Positions 7,811-16,720 of a stretch of 64,000 nt of DNA are shown here, one piece after another. Source of the stretch: Bacteroidia bacterium. GTDB taxonomy: Bacteria > Bacteroidota > Bacteroidia > Flavobacteriales > Flavobacteriaceae. Numbering within the stretch: the stretch's first letter is position 1; every line of letters starts with the position of its first letter. The notes under the pieces are model-generated. The model saw nothing but the letters and a program-made list of their open reading frames with translations. It was not told the origin of the DNA and ran no database searches. The stretch is taken from positions 1,226,963-1,290,962 of the forward strand of contig JAUIAY010000001.1 in assembly GCA_030425285.1 (NCBI GenBank). The letters run 5' to 3'. Both the position numbers and the translations under genes were made by a program.

Positions 7811-8407
7811 ATGCAATCACACCTACATGCCCATATACCCCAAGCAGCCATACAGCAGTTGGAAAGCCTGTTGGACCACGACCATGTAAGTGTTCAGATA
7901 AAACAGGAGCGTAAAACACGCCATGGCGACTACAGGCGCTTGCCCAATGGCAGGCACCAGATAACCATTAATGGCAACCTGAATCCCTTTAGGTTTTTAA
8001 TAACTCTGGTGCATGAGGTGGCCCATTTGGAGGCCTATCTAAAATATGGTAGAACAATCAAGCCACATGGCAAGGAGTGGAAGTACACCTTTCAGCGGCT
8101 TATGCTGCCTTTTTTAAATCCGCAGGTGTTTCCGCAGGATTTATTGCCGCTATTGGCCAGGCATTTTAAAAACCCCAAAGCGTCCAGCGACACCGATGTG
8201 CAGTTGGCTTTTGCACTCAAACAGTTTGATGCACCCAATGACAAAACCTTTGTTTTTGAGGTGCCGTTGGGGCAAACCTTTAAACTGTACAATGGGCGCA
8301 TTTTTAAAAAAGGTGAAAAACGCGTAAAACGTTACGAATGTGTTGAGGTTGCATCAGGAAAATTGTATCTTTTCAACCCGAATGCCGAGGTAGAACTAGT
8401 AAATTAA
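7811..8407 (+). CDS. SprT-like zinc metalloprotease-fold protein
   Basis: A 198-residue cytosolic protein with the SprT-like signature. HEVAH (about residues 75-79) supplies two zinc-binding His and the catalytic Glu, and a later His in IKPHGKEWK is the probable third ligand. The C-terminal part (LYNGRIFKKGEKRVKRYECV) is a short basic domain without the Cys-pair zinc ribbon seen in some relatives. The SprT/Spartan family acts on DNA-protein crosslinks in eukaryotes; the bacterial role is not settled. It is three bases upstream of manC and probably cotranscribed with it. Confidence 0.85.
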   Translation: MQSHLHAHIPQAAIQQLESLLDHDHVSVQIKQERKTRHGDYRRLPNGRHQITINGNLNPFRFLITLVHEVAHLEAYLKYGRTIKPHGKEWKYTFQRLMLPFLNPQVFPQDLLPLLARHFKNPKASSDTDVQLAFALKQFDAPNDKTFVFEVPLGQTFKLYNGRIFKKGEKRVKRYECVEVASGKLYLFNPNAEVELVN

Positions 8408-8410
8408 ATT

Positions 8411-9490
8411 ATGAACAAAAATTATTATGCCATACTCATGGCAGGTGGTGTAGGCTCACGATTTTGGCCTGTAAGCACCCAGGAATTTCCAAAGCAGTTT
8501 CACGATATGTTGGGAACGGGCGAAACCCTGATTCAAAAAACCTTTAGTAGGTTGGCCAATAGCATTCCCAAAGAAAATATATTTATCCTCACCAACGAGC
8601 GTTACAACGACTTGGTATTGCAACAATTGCCAGAAGTTGCCCAACGTCAGGTGGTACTGGAACCTGCCATGCGTAATACAGCACCTTGTATTTTGTACGC
8701 ATCGCTTAAAATCCAAAAGGAAAATCCTAATGCGGTCATGATTGTAGCACCCAGTGACCACTGGATAGAAGATGAGGAGGCGTTTACAGATAATGTGCAG
8801 CAGGCTTTCGATTTTTGTTCTGAAAACCCGGCGCTTATGACCTTGGGTATACAGCCAACATTCCCCAATACGGGTTATGGTTACATAGAATACAATAAAA
8901 ATCATACTGAAGCAATAAAACCTGTAGCGCAGTTTCGAGAAAAACCCGATTATGAAACCGCCAAACAGTTTATAGCCCAAGGGAATTTCCTTTGGAATGC
9001 GGGAATTTTTATGTGGAGCGTTGCTAGTGTGATAGCAGCTTTTAAGACCAATCAACGCGAATTGTTTCAGCTTTTTGAAAAAGGGATGAGTGCTTATAAT
9101 ACGAGTGAGGAAACTGCTTTTATACAAGAAAACTATGCCAAGGCAGAAAACATTTCAGTAGACTATGCCATTATGGAAGCCTCCAAAAACGTGTATGTGC
9201 TTCCGGCAACTTTTGACTGGAACGACTTGGGTACTTGGGGAAGTCTCTATGACAAGCTGGACAAGGATGATCAAAACAATGCCGTGGTGAATGCACAAGT
9301 TTTGGCACAGGATGCATCGGGAAACATGATCAGGAGCCCAAAAGGCAAAGTGGTTGTGGTTGATGGGATAAATGATTACATCATTGTTGATAAAGAGGAA
9401 GTTTTGCTTATCTTTCCTAAAACAAAAGAACAGGATATAAAAAAGGTGCTCCAAAGCGTTAAAGATAAGTTTGGAGATAATCTAGGATAA
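8411..9490 (+). CDS. manC: Mannose-1-phosphate guanylyltransferase
   Basis: A 359-residue cytosolic nucleotidyltransferase that makes GDP-mannose from GTP and mannose-1-phosphate for glycan synthesis. The N-terminal loop LMAGGVGSRFWPVS followed by PKQF is the pyrophosphorylase signature. IVAPSDHWI, the FREKPDYETA lysine motif and the WNAGIFMW motif complete the family set. At this length it lacks the C-terminal isomerase domain of the bifunctional AlgA/ManC type. It lies between the sprT-like gene (3-bp gap) and the DUF389 gene (3-bp gap), in one probable operon. Confidence 0.93.
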   Translation: MNKNYYAILMAGGVGSRFWPVSTQEFPKQFHDMLGTGETLIQKTFSRLANSIPKENIFILTNERYNDLVLQQLPEVAQRQVVLEPAMRNTAPCILYASLKIQKENPNAVMIVAPSDHWIEDEEAFTDNVQQAFDFCSENPALMTLGIQPTFPNTGYGYIEYNKNHTEAIKPVAQFREKPDYETAKQFIAQGNFLWNAGIFMWSVASVIAAFKTNQRELFQLFEKGMSAYNTSEETAFIQENYAKAENISVDYAIMEASKNVYVLPATFDWNDLGTWGSLYDKLDKDDQNNAVVNAQVLAQDASGNMIRSPKGKVVVVDGINDYIIVDKEEVLLIFPKTKEQDIKKVLQSVKDKFGDNLG

Positions 9491-9493
9491 TAC

Positions 9494-10981
9494 ATGGAAG
9501 AAAATAAATTCAATTTCTCGGACGAAGAAGAAAAAAAACAAGCAGCAGCCGATGAAGCCAAAAAAGATGCTGCAGTAGAAGAGTCTAAAAAAGCGGTTCA
9601 AAAAGATGCCAAGGGCTTGTTTCAAAACATTCGCAAGTTCTTAACGGAACTGTTAGATTTTCGTGAAGACACAGACCGCGATGAAACCATCGAGGCCATC
9701 AAAAAGGATATTCCGTTTAAGGGCGCCACCGCTTGGATTTTGGTGTGCTCCATATTTGTGGCATCCATTGGCTTGAATGCCAATTCTACAGCTGTAGTTA
9801 TTGGAGCTATGTTAATTTCACCGCTTATGGGACCTATTTTAGGTATTGGCTTATCGGTAGCGGTGAACGATATTGATACCATGAAAAAGTCGCTCATTAA
9901 CTTGGCGACCATGATCGTTTTGAGTTTGCTGACGGCCTATTTGTTTTTCTGGTTATTTCCGTTGAGCGAGGATACCTCGGAACTTTTGGGTAGGGTAAAA
10001 CCCGATATACGCGATGTGCTTATTGCCTTTTTTGGTGGTTCGGCCTTGATTATTGCCAAAACTAAAAAGGGAACCATTGCTTCGGTTATTTTTGGTGTGG
10101 CTATTGCCACGGCATTAATGCCGCCTTTATGTACGGCTGGATATGGTTTGGCAAAGGCTAACTGGACTTACTTTTTGGGAGCCATGTATCTGTTTGTCAT
10201 AAACACGATTTTTATTGCTTTAGCAACTTTTATCGTGTTGAAAGCCTTGCGCTTTCCTATGATTAAGTATGCAAATTCCAAAAAGCGCAAGCGTATAGCG
10301 CGAATTGCGTCTCTTTTAGCAATCATAGTGATGGTTCCGGCTGTTTGGACTTTTTGGGCCGTACTTAAGGAAAGTAATTTCAACACGGCAGCCAAAAGCT
10401 TTATTGATACGGAATTAAAAGGCTTGCCGCAGTTTGAGTATATTAAGAAAAATGCATCTTATAATTTTAACGATGGTGATTCTTACATAACATTTAATAC
10501 CTATGGTTTGGAGGAAATACCAGAAACCACCATCAATTTATTGAGAAATAGAAAATCGGCTTATCCAGCTTTAGTTGATACGCGTGTTGTTTTTAACCAA
10601 AGTAGAACTGAAGGGTTTGATAATCTTAAATACATGGAGCAATTGCGGTATCGAGATTCGATAGACTTGATAGAACAGAACCAAAAGATAACCTATTTAG
10701 AAGAGCGTGAGAAGCGACTGGTAGCCTTGGAAAAGGAAATGATTCCGTTTGACCAGGTTGTTAAAGAGGTGCAAATAAACTATGAGGGACTTTCGAGTTT
10801 TGGCTTCGCTAATGAGATAACTTCTAACTTTAAAACCTCTGATACCCTTCCGGTATTTACGGTGCAATGGAACACCTCTAAAATAAGTGAGCGTGACATT
10901 CCAAACGAAACCGATAAATTAAGCCGCTGGTTAAAGACCAAATTACAACTAGATACGTTGGTTGTAAGACGGGATAGGTAA
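9494..10981 (+). CDS. DUF389 family integral membrane protein
   Basis: A 495-residue protein. A charged, Ala/Lys-rich N-terminal tail of about 40 residues precedes the DUF389 core (DETIEAIKKDIPFKGATAWI, ANSTAVVIGAMLISPLMGPI, then about six membrane helices with PPLCTAGYGLA). The C-terminal 190 residues are soluble, with a coiled-coil stretch (IEQNQKITYLEEREKRLVAL). The family is widespread but functionally undefined; a transport-like role is only a guess. It is the last gene of the sprT-manC run and is convergent with mlaF with 6 bp between stops. Confidence 0.88.
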   Translation: MEENKFNFSDEEEKKQAAADEAKKDAAVEESKKAVQKDAKGLFQNIRKFLTELLDFREDTDRDETIEAIKKDIPFKGATAWILVCSIFVASIGLNANSTAVVIGAMLISPLMGPILGIGLSVAVNDIDTMKKSLINLATMIVLSLLTAYLFFWLFPLSEDTSELLGRVKPDIRDVLIAFFGGSALIIAKTKKGTIASVIFGVAIATALMPPLCTAGYGLAKANWTYFLGAMYLFVINTIFIALATFIVLKALRFPMIKYANSKKRKRIARIASLLAIIVMVPAVWTFWAVLKESNFNTAAKSFIDTELKGLPQFEYIKKNASYNFNDGDSYITFNTYGLEEIPETTINLLRNRKSAYPALVDTRVVFNQSRTEGFDNLKYMEQLRYRDSIDLIEQNQKITYLEEREKRLVALEKEMIPFDQVVKEVQINYEGLSSFGFANEITSNFKTSDTLPVFTVQWNTSKISERDIPNETDKLSRWLKTKLQLDTLVVRRDR

Positions 10982-10987
10982 AAGTGG

Positions 10988-11755
10988 TTATTGACGTTCC
11001 TCAATATACATTTGACGAACCTTTTTAAACAACTCCGAAGAATATACAAAGTTGGTAACCGCTTCATTGTCGGTTTTAAAAATGGTTTTATTGGAGCCTT
11101 CCCATGCTTTATGGCCATCTTTAAGGAATACAATCTTTTCGCCTATTTCCATAACGGAGTTCATATCGTGTGAATTGATAATGGTAGTAATGTTGTATTC
11201 GTCGGTTATTTCCTGAATAAGGTTGTCTATAACAATTGCTGTCTTGGGATCCAAACCAGAATTAGGTTCGTCGCAAAATAAATATTTAGGATGATTTACA
11301 ATGGCTCTGGCAATGGCCACACGCTTTTGCATCCCACCCGAAGCTTCACTGGGCATTTTATTATGGGCATCTTCCAGGTTCACACGTTTTAAAACAAAGT
11401 CTACACGATCCTGCATTTCACTTTTGCTTTGTTTGGTAAACATGCGTAAGGGAAACATGACATTCTCGGCAATAGTCATGGAGTCAAATAGGGCACTGCC
11501 TTGGAATACCATACCCATTTCGGCACGCAGGTCCCGCTTTTGGTCATCGGACAATTCAGAGTATATTTTACCATCGTAAGCAATGGTTCCTTTTTCTGGT
11601 TGAAATAGCCCCAAAAGACATTTAAGAAACACCGTTTTACCGGAACCACTTTGACCAATAACCAAGCTGGTTTTGCCTTTTTCAAAAGCGGTGGAAACAC
11701 CTTTTAGAATGTGCGTTTCTCCAAACGATTTATGTAAATCCTTAACTTCAATCAT
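10988..11755 (-). CDS. mlaF: ABC transporter ATPase, MlaF type
   Basis: A 255-residue ATPase of the MCE/Mla lipid transport system, thought to move phospholipids between inner and outer membranes. Walker A is GQSGSGKT (residues 34-41). The signature is ASGGMQKRVAIARAI, in which GGMQ(K) is typical of MlaF in place of LSGGQ. Walker B is LFCDEPNSGLDP and the His switch lies in NSHDM. Its start overlaps the stop of mlaE by one base, so the two are translationally coupled. No MCE-domain MlaD gene follows, which differs from the usual mlaFED order. Confidence 0.93.
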   Translation of the reverse strand: MIEVKDLHKSFGETHILKGVSTAFEKGKTSLVIGQSGSGKTVFLKCLLGLFQPEKGTIAYDGKIYSELSDDQKRDLRAEMGMVFQGSALFDSMTIAENVMFPLRMFTKQSKSEMQDRVDFVLKRVNLEDAHNKMPSEASGGMQKRVAIARAIVNHPKYLFCDEPNSGLDPKTAIVIDNLIQEITDEYNITTIINSHDMNSVMEIGEKIVFLKDGHKAWEGSNKTIFKTDNEAVTNFVYSSELFKKVRQMYIEERQ

Positions 11756-12492
11756 TAGCTCAACATCAATTGGGTTAATAAATAATTTAAAAGAATAATC
11801 ATCACACTGGTCCAGACAAAGGAGGTTGTACTAGCTTTACCAACTTCTAAAGCGCCACCTTTCATATAATAACCATAAAATGATGGTATGGTGGCCAACA
11901 AAAAGGCAAAGACAATAGTTTTAACAAAGGCATAGGTAATGTGAAAGGTGTTAAAATCCATTTGAACACCCGTTATATAATCTTCCAAAGTACTAAAGCC
12001 ACCATAAATACAAGCTGCCATACCGCCCAGAATACCCAAGAACATGGCTATAGAAATCACAAAAGGGTATAGCATCATAGCTACAAACTTTGGGAATACC
12101 AGATAGTTGATGGTATTGATTCCCATAACTTCTAAGGCATCTATTTGCTCGGTAACACGCATGGTACCAATGCTAGAGGTAATAAAGGAGCCTACTTTAC
12201 CTGCCATAATGATGGAAATAAAGGTAGGCGCAAATTCCAATATAACCGATTGCCTAGTAGCAAAGCCAACAAGGTATTTAGGTATTAGGGGATTGTCAAT
12301 GTTTAGAGCGGTTTGAATGGTAACAACACCACCCACAAAGAATGAAATAAAAGCTACAATTCCCAGCGAGCCCATAATTAAATCGTCAATATCCTTAAAG
12401 ATTAAGGTTTTCATAACCGACCATTTGGTGGGCTTGCGAAACATTTCTTTAATCATTAAGAAATAGGTGCCAATATTATGAAGGTAGGTCAT
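11755..12492 (-). CDS. mlaE: ABC transporter permease, MlaE type
   Basis: A 245-residue inner-membrane permease with about five or six membrane helices. The MlaE/YrbE features are an N-terminal amphipathic stretch (MIKEMFRKPTKW), the central segment SFITSSIGTMRVTEQIDALEVMGI (quoted in part) and the FPKFVAMMLYPFVI region. The EQIDALEVMG loop is the coupling helix that contacts the ATPase. It precedes mlaF in a two-gene operon transcribed away from pafA. Confidence 0.93.
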   Translation of the reverse strand: MTYLHNIGTYFLMIKEMFRKPTKWSVMKTLIFKDIDDLIMGSLGIVAFISFFVGGVVTIQTALNIDNPLIPKYLVGFATRQSVILEFAPTFISIIMAGKVGSFITSSIGTMRVTEQIDALEVMGINTINYLVFPKFVAMMLYPFVISIAMFLGILGGMAACIYGGFSTLEDYITGVQMDFNTFHITYAFVKTIVFAFLLATIPSFYGYYMKGGALEVGKASTTSFVWTSVMIILLNYLLTQLMLS

Positions 12493-12570
12493 AGATTTTT
12501 TTCTTCACGCTAAAATAAAAAACTAAAACGTATTTAACCGTAATTTTAAATAGCGATATTTAAAAATGAG

Positions 12571-12578
12571 TACTTTTG
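12571..12578 (+). promoter_or_regulatory. -7 element upstream of pafA
   Basis: TACTTTTG matches TAnnTTTG and sits 24 bp before the ATG at 12603. No clear TTG was found at the right distance upstream. It overlaps the TTG codon at 12576, which argues against translation starting there. Confidence 0.5.
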
Positions 12579-12602
12579 CGGTTCAAACGCATTTTTGTCA
12601 TT

Positions 12603-14270
12603 ATGAAAAAGATTTTATTGCTCCTATTATTTTTTGTTAGCTTAACCTCTTGCAAAGCCCAGAATACGGTTCAAACCAAAAATGAAAGCTCTGATATAGT
12701 TGAATCCCGCCGTCCTAAATTGGTAGTGGGTATTGTGGTAGACCAAATGCGCTATGATTACCTTACAAGGTTTATGGATAGATATAGTGAAGGGGGTTTT
12801 AAACGTATGATAAGAGAGGGATTTAATTGTAAAAACAACCACTATAATTATATACCAACCTATACTGGGCCTGGTCATGCATCAGTTTACACTGGGGCAA
12901 CACCTAGATATCATGGTGTTATCGCCAATGATTGGTATGATAAGGAAAATAAAAGAACGGTTTATTGCGCAGGTGATGATACCGTACAATCCGTTGGAAC
13001 ATCAAGTACTTCGGGACAGATGTCTCCAAGACGTATGAAAACAACAACATTTGCTGATGAAAACAGATTGTTCACACAAATGCGTGGAAAAACCATAGGA
13101 GTTTCAATTAAAGATAGAGGTGCAATATTACCAGCTGGTCATACTGCCAATGCGGCTTATTGGTTTAGAGGGAAATCGGATGGGAACTTTATTTCTAGTA
13201 CTTATTATTTAAAAGAACTACCGAAATGGGTTCAGGACTTTAATGAATCTGAAATAGTAGACTCATACTTAAAAACCTGGAATACTTTATATGATATATC
13301 AACATATATAGAAAGTGGTAGCGACTTAAATGAGTTTGAGGGCTCATTTAATGGAAAAGAAACGGCAACATTTCCATACGATTTAAGGAAGTTAAATAGA
13401 ATTAATGGCGGTTATGATATATTAAAGGCAACCGCATACGGAAACAATATTGTTACGGATTTTGCTATATCGGCTATAGAGGGTGAGGAACTTGGGCATG
13501 ATAATTTTACAGATGTTTTAGCAGTAAGTTACTCAAGTACTGATTACGTTGGTCACAAATTTGGTGTGAACTCTAAAGAGGTTCAAGATACTTATTTACG
13601 TTTAGATCTAGAATTAGAACGGTTTTTTAATTATTTAGATAAAAAGGTAGGAAAAGATGAATACACTGTGTTTTTAACATCAGATCATGGAGCTGTTGAG
13701 GTTCCAGCATACTTGCAAAGTGTTAATGTGCCTTCAGGGTACTTTAATTCCCAAGAAACGAAAGATAAATTACAAGCTTTTATGATTGAGCAGTTTCATG
13801 ACAAAGATTTAATTGAAAATGTGAGCAACAATCAAATTTTCCTAAATAAAAAGTATATAGATTCTATGGGGTTGGATCTTGTTAAGATACAAGATGCTTT
13901 AGTTGCTGAATTGATAACTTATGAAAATATAGATAAAACTTATTCGGCAAATACCATGAATACGACCCAATTCACTTTTGGCATTGAAAAACTTCTGCAA
14001 AATGGGTTTAACCAGAAACGGTCAGGTGATGTTATAGTAGTCTATGACCCTGCTGTAATTTCATACGGAAAAACAGGTTCTACCCATGGTTCAGGATTAA
14101 ACTATGATACTCATGTGCCTTTGTTGTTTTTTGGTAAAGGTGTTACCCATGGTAGTACCTTTAAGCGTACAGAGATTACAGATATAGCACCAACTATTTC
14201 GGCTTTATTAGGCACTAGTTTTCCAAATGGTTCAATAGGAACACCACTTGAGTTTGTGTTGAAGCAGTAG
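12603..14270 (+). CDS. pafA: PafA-type alkaline phosphatase
   Basis: A 555-residue exported phosphomonoesterase of the alkaline phosphatase superfamily that releases phosphate from organic esters outside the cytoplasm. The lipobox LTSC (Cys 17) suggests a lipoprotein. VVGIVVDQMRYDYL supplies a metal Asp. PTYTGPGHASVYTG contains the probable Thr nucleophile (about residue 88). LTSDHGAVEVP and the late STHGSG motif carry further metal ligands. The ATG at 12603 begins a proper signal sequence; earlier in-frame codons run through the promoter. Confidence 0.93.
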   Translation: MKKILLLLLFFVSLTSCKAQNTVQTKNESSDIVESRRPKLVVGIVVDQMRYDYLTRFMDRYSEGGFKRMIREGFNCKNNHYNYIPTYTGPGHASVYTGATPRYHGVIANDWYDKENKRTVYCAGDDTVQSVGTSSTSGQMSPRRMKTTTFADENRLFTQMRGKTIGVSIKDRGAILPAGHTANAAYWFRGKSDGNFISSTYYLKELPKWVQDFNESEIVDSYLKTWNTLYDISTYIESGSDLNEFEGSFNGKETATFPYDLRKLNRINGGYDILKATAYGNNIVTDFAISAIEGEELGHDNFTDVLAVSYSSTDYVGHKFGVNSKEVQDTYLRLDLELERFFNYLDKKVGKDEYTVFLTSDHGAVEVPAYLQSVNVPSGYFNSQETKDKLQAFMIEQFHDKDLIENVSNNQIFLNKKYIDSMGLDLVKIQDALVAELITYENIDKTYSANTMNTTQFTFGIEKLLQNGFNQKRSGDVIVVYDPAVISYGKTGSTHGSGLNYDTHVPLLFFGKGVTHGSTFKRTEITDIAPTISALLGTSFPNGSIGTPLEFVLKQ

Positions 14271-14272
14271 GA

Positions 14273-14539
14273 TTATTTTCGGTAAAGGAAATAGTTGTTT
14301 ACCAAATCAATGTAGGTTTTTTTGGCTTCTTCTTGTGAAATATTCTTTACTTGAAATAAGGCATTGGTTTTAAAGGCATTAATTATGGGCTTTCGGCTAC
14401 TGGGTCTACTATAATCATTTGTTGCCTTTTTGTAGTAAGCATAAAGACGCAATAAGAAATCGGCCGGAAATGGTTCTGTGTGCGCATTAATACGATCAAC
14501 AGCCTCTTCAAATGCGATATCTAATTCTTCAGAAGTCAT
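14273..14539 (-). CDS. Acyl-CoA-binding protein
   Basis: An 88-residue cytosolic ACBP-fold protein. It matches the family in length and in the order of helices: FEEAVDRINA, a PADFLLRLYAYYKKATND segment corresponding to the LYxxYKQAT(x)G core, and a C-terminal helix ending in YFLYRK. ACBPs bind long-chain acyl-CoA esters. Its start overlaps the end of psd by four bases (ATGA), which links it to the phospholipid genes upstream. Confidence 0.88.
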   Translation of the reverse strand: MTSEELDIAFEEAVDRINAHTEPFPADFLLRLYAYYKKATNDYSRPSSRKPIINAFKTNALFQVKNISQEEAKKTYIDLVNNYFLYRK

Positions 14540-15186
14540 TTTTCTGCAATAATACTTTCGCCACCACGCACCTTGTCGTTTAGGGCTACTTTGATGTTAG
14601 AATCTAAAGGTAAAAATAAATCTACTCTTGAACCAAATTTGATAAATCCAGAATCGCTTCCCTGTACAACCTGTTCACCTTCATTGGCATAGTTTACAAT
14701 ACGCTTTGCTAATGCACCTGCTATCTGTCTGTATAAAACCTTACCAAATCCATGATTTTCAACCACTACTGTGGTTCGTTCATTTTCTTCACTGGCTTTT
14801 GGGTGCCATGCTACCAGATATTTGCCAGGATGATACTTACTATAAAGAATTTTACCACCAACAGGATAACGTGTTACATGCACATTGATAGGCGACATAA
14901 AAACGCTGACCTGAATACATTTATCCTGAAAGTATTCTTTTTCAAAAACTTCTTCTATAACAACAACTTTTCCATCTACAGGCGAAACAACCGTATCGTC
15001 GCTAACATGAACGTAGCGTTTTGGGTTTCTGAAGAATTGTAAAATAAGCACTAAAAATACCAATAGAGCAATCATGATTGAGGTTTTAATCCATGAAGCC
15101 AGATTAAAACCGTCAATCAATAGGAACAAACCAACGACTACAATCAGGGTTCCTAGAATTATTTTATGACCTTCTTTATGAAACAT
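14536..15186 (-). CDS. psd: Phosphatidylserine decarboxylase (short PSD-B type)
   Basis: A 216-residue protein that converts phosphatidylserine to phosphatidylethanolamine at the inner membrane. Two N-terminal membrane segments precede the PSD core: VSPVDGKVVVIEEV, QVSVFMSPINVHVTRYPVGG and RIVNYANEGEQV. FGSR near the C-terminus is the autocleavage site, whose Ser becomes the pyruvoyl group; it corresponds to the LGST of longer enzymes. It lies 2 bp from cdsA and overlaps the ACBP gene, giving a cdsA-psd-ACBP order in transcription. Confidence 0.92.
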   Translation of the reverse strand: MFHKEGHKIILGTLIVVVGLFLLIDGFNLASWIKTSIMIALLVFLVLILQFFRNPKRYVHVSDDTVVSPVDGKVVVIEEVFEKEYFQDKCIQVSVFMSPINVHVTRYPVGGKILYSKYHPGKYLVAWHPKASEENERTTVVVENHGFGKVLYRQIAGALAKRIVNYANEGEQVVQGSDSGFIKFGSRVDLFLPLDSNIKVALNDKVRGGESIIAEK

Positions 15187-15188
15187 AG

Positions 15189-15998
15189 TTATATAATTTG
15201 TAAGTACAGATAAACAAATGGCGAGGCAAAAATAATGCTATCCAAGCGATCTAAAAGACCACCATGGCCAGGCATAATAATACCACTGTCCTTTACATTG
15301 GCTTGGCGTTTAAATTTTGATTCTATTAAATCACCTAAAGTGCCAAACACGCTAATAATAATGGCCAAAATAAGCCAATGATTAAAATTGAGTGTTTCGG
15401 TAAAGGTAGCAATAAAATAGCTTGCTACGCAGGAAAAAAAGAGACCGCCTAAAAATCCTTCAACCGTCTTTTTAGGAGATATTTTTGAAAACAATTTTTG
15501 CTTGCCAAAATTCTTGCCTACCAAAAAAGCGAACGTGTCATTAACCCAAATCAGAATAAATGAACCCAACAAAATGAGCGGCTCAAAACGGTGTTTAGGA
15601 TTGGCAATGAGTATTAAAAACACAAATGCACTCGAAAGGTAAAAGGTGGTAATGATAAAACGTTTGGAAATAAATAGCGGAATATTTTTCTCGGTAAATA
15701 AATCTTTGATCAGAAATAGTTGTACAAAAATAGTAATGACCTGTAGGATTCGTGTGGCTTCATCCAAACCGTTTTGGGAATTCATGAAAAACTGCCAATA
15801 GCCAAATACAAGGTACATGACCGTAAAAATGATAAACGGGATGAAAGATTTGTAGCCTATGAGTTTTTTAAATTCAGCAAGACAAATTAAACCAAAGACA
15901 TAAAATAAAACAATTAAGGCATGCTCGTTTAAAAGTGATACCATTAAAAGGCTTATATAGAGCAGACCAGTAAAAGAACGGGTGAGGATTTCTTTCAT
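15189..15998 (-). CDS. cdsA: Phosphatidate cytidylyltransferase
   Basis: A 269-residue inner-membrane enzyme that makes CDP-diacylglycerol from phosphatidate and CTP, the precursor of bacterial phospholipids. About seven or eight membrane helices. The signatures are WVNDTFAFLVGKNFGKQKLF followed by SPKKTVEGFLGG, and the C-terminal KDSGIIMPGHGGLLDRLDSI. It starts one codon after the LUD-domain gene ends and is followed by psd, so pathway neighbours are cotranscribed. Confidence 0.95.
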   Translation of the reverse strand: MKEILTRSFTGLLYISLLMVSLLNEHALIVLFYVFGLICLAEFKKLIGYKSFIPFIIFTVMYLVFGYWQFFMNSQNGLDEATRILQVITIFVQLFLIKDLFTEKNIPLFISKRFIITTFYLSSAFVFLILIANPKHRFEPLILLGSFILIWVNDTFAFLVGKNFGKQKLFSKISPKKTVEGFLGGLFFSCVASYFIATFTETLNFNHWLILAIIISVFGTLGDLIESKFKRQANVKDSGIIMPGHGGLLDRLDSIIFASPFVYLYLQII

Positions 15999-15999
15999 T

Positions 16000-16608
16000 T
16001 TAAAGATCTTCTAATAGCAACAAATATAAGTTTTTGGAACTGCTGCCATAGGTCATAAAATCTTTTTCTTCAATAGATTTAAAATGTTTGATGGTTGTGA
16101 TGTTGGTTGGTATTTTTTTTCTGTTTTTAGATTTAATACCACGCAAACCTTCACCAATGCTGGCTGTAATCTGGCTGGTTGTAGCAAAAACTATAAAGTT
16201 GTCTGGAAATTCCTTTAATTTTTTTTCGGCAATTTGATTGGATGAAATTAAAAGCGACCCGTCATCTGCTATTAAGTTTTCGCAGGTGGTCAAAAAATAA
16301 ACGGATTCAGAAACCGTATTGGTCATGGTCATTTCAGAATCTTTAAAACGATCTTTTAGGTTTTCATCCAAAAGCAATCCTTTTTTTTCATGCCAATCAT
16401 TTTCAGAAAGGATGTTGTTGAATGATTCAAATACTTCACCCAGATTCTCACAATAAAGGAACTTACCGCCATTAGCCTTGAAGTTTATGGTGAAACGTTC
16501 GTCTATTGGCAGTTTGATTTCAGGCATGTACTTACTGCGTTCTCCTGATTTTACTTCTTCCTCTTTATCATCAGATTTGGAACCAAAAATTTTTCTAAAC
16601 AGACTCAT
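16000..16608 (-). CDS. LUD-domain protein (LutC/YkgG-like)
   Basis: A 202-residue cytosolic protein. The N-terminus carries a charged segment (GSKSDDKEEEVKSGERSKY). The C-terminal half has LUD-domain features: LIADDGSLLISSNQIAEKKL, and a FIVFATTSQITASIGEGLRG-type strand. LutC relatives are part of lactate-utilisation complexes, but here no lutA/lutB genes are nearby. In Flavobacteriia this gene typically lies between ftsH and cdsA. Its function here is unknown. Confidence 0.78.
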   Translation of the reverse strand: MSLFRKIFGSKSDDKEEEVKSGERSKYMPEIKLPIDERFTINFKANGGKFLYCENLGEVFESFNNILSENDWHEKKGLLLDENLKDRFKDSEMTMTNTVSESVYFLTTCENLIADDGSLLISSNQIAEKKLKEFPDNFIVFATTSQITASIGEGLRGIKSKNRKKIPTNITTIKHFKSIEEKDFMTYGSSSKNLYLLLLEDL

Positions 16609-16656
16609 GTATTAAATAGCTATTAATCTGTGCGATTTAGGCGTTTTTCAAATATA

Positions 16657-16696
16657 AAAAATCTTAAACGAACCTTTGGGTTTATTTAAGATTTTT
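16657..16696 (-). terminator. Terminator after ftsH
   Basis: AAAAATCTTAAA (16657-16668) pairs with TTTAAGATTTTT (16685-16696), with an inner AACC/GGGTT extension. Read on the minus strand, the stem ends in a T run just after ftsH and before the LUD gene, so the two may be partly separate transcripts. Confidence 0.65.
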
Positions 16697-16720
16697 AGTT
16701 AAAGTTAACAGAAAAAAGGG

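Noticed and set aside
8456-9127. 223-residue ORF antisense to manC
   Set aside because: The plus strand has an intact, strongly conserved enzyme; the antisense frame lacks any family pattern.
12576-12602. TTG start of PafA nine codons upstream
   Set aside because: The codon lies inside the -7 element TACTTTTG, and the ATG at 12603 begins a clean lipoprotein signal.
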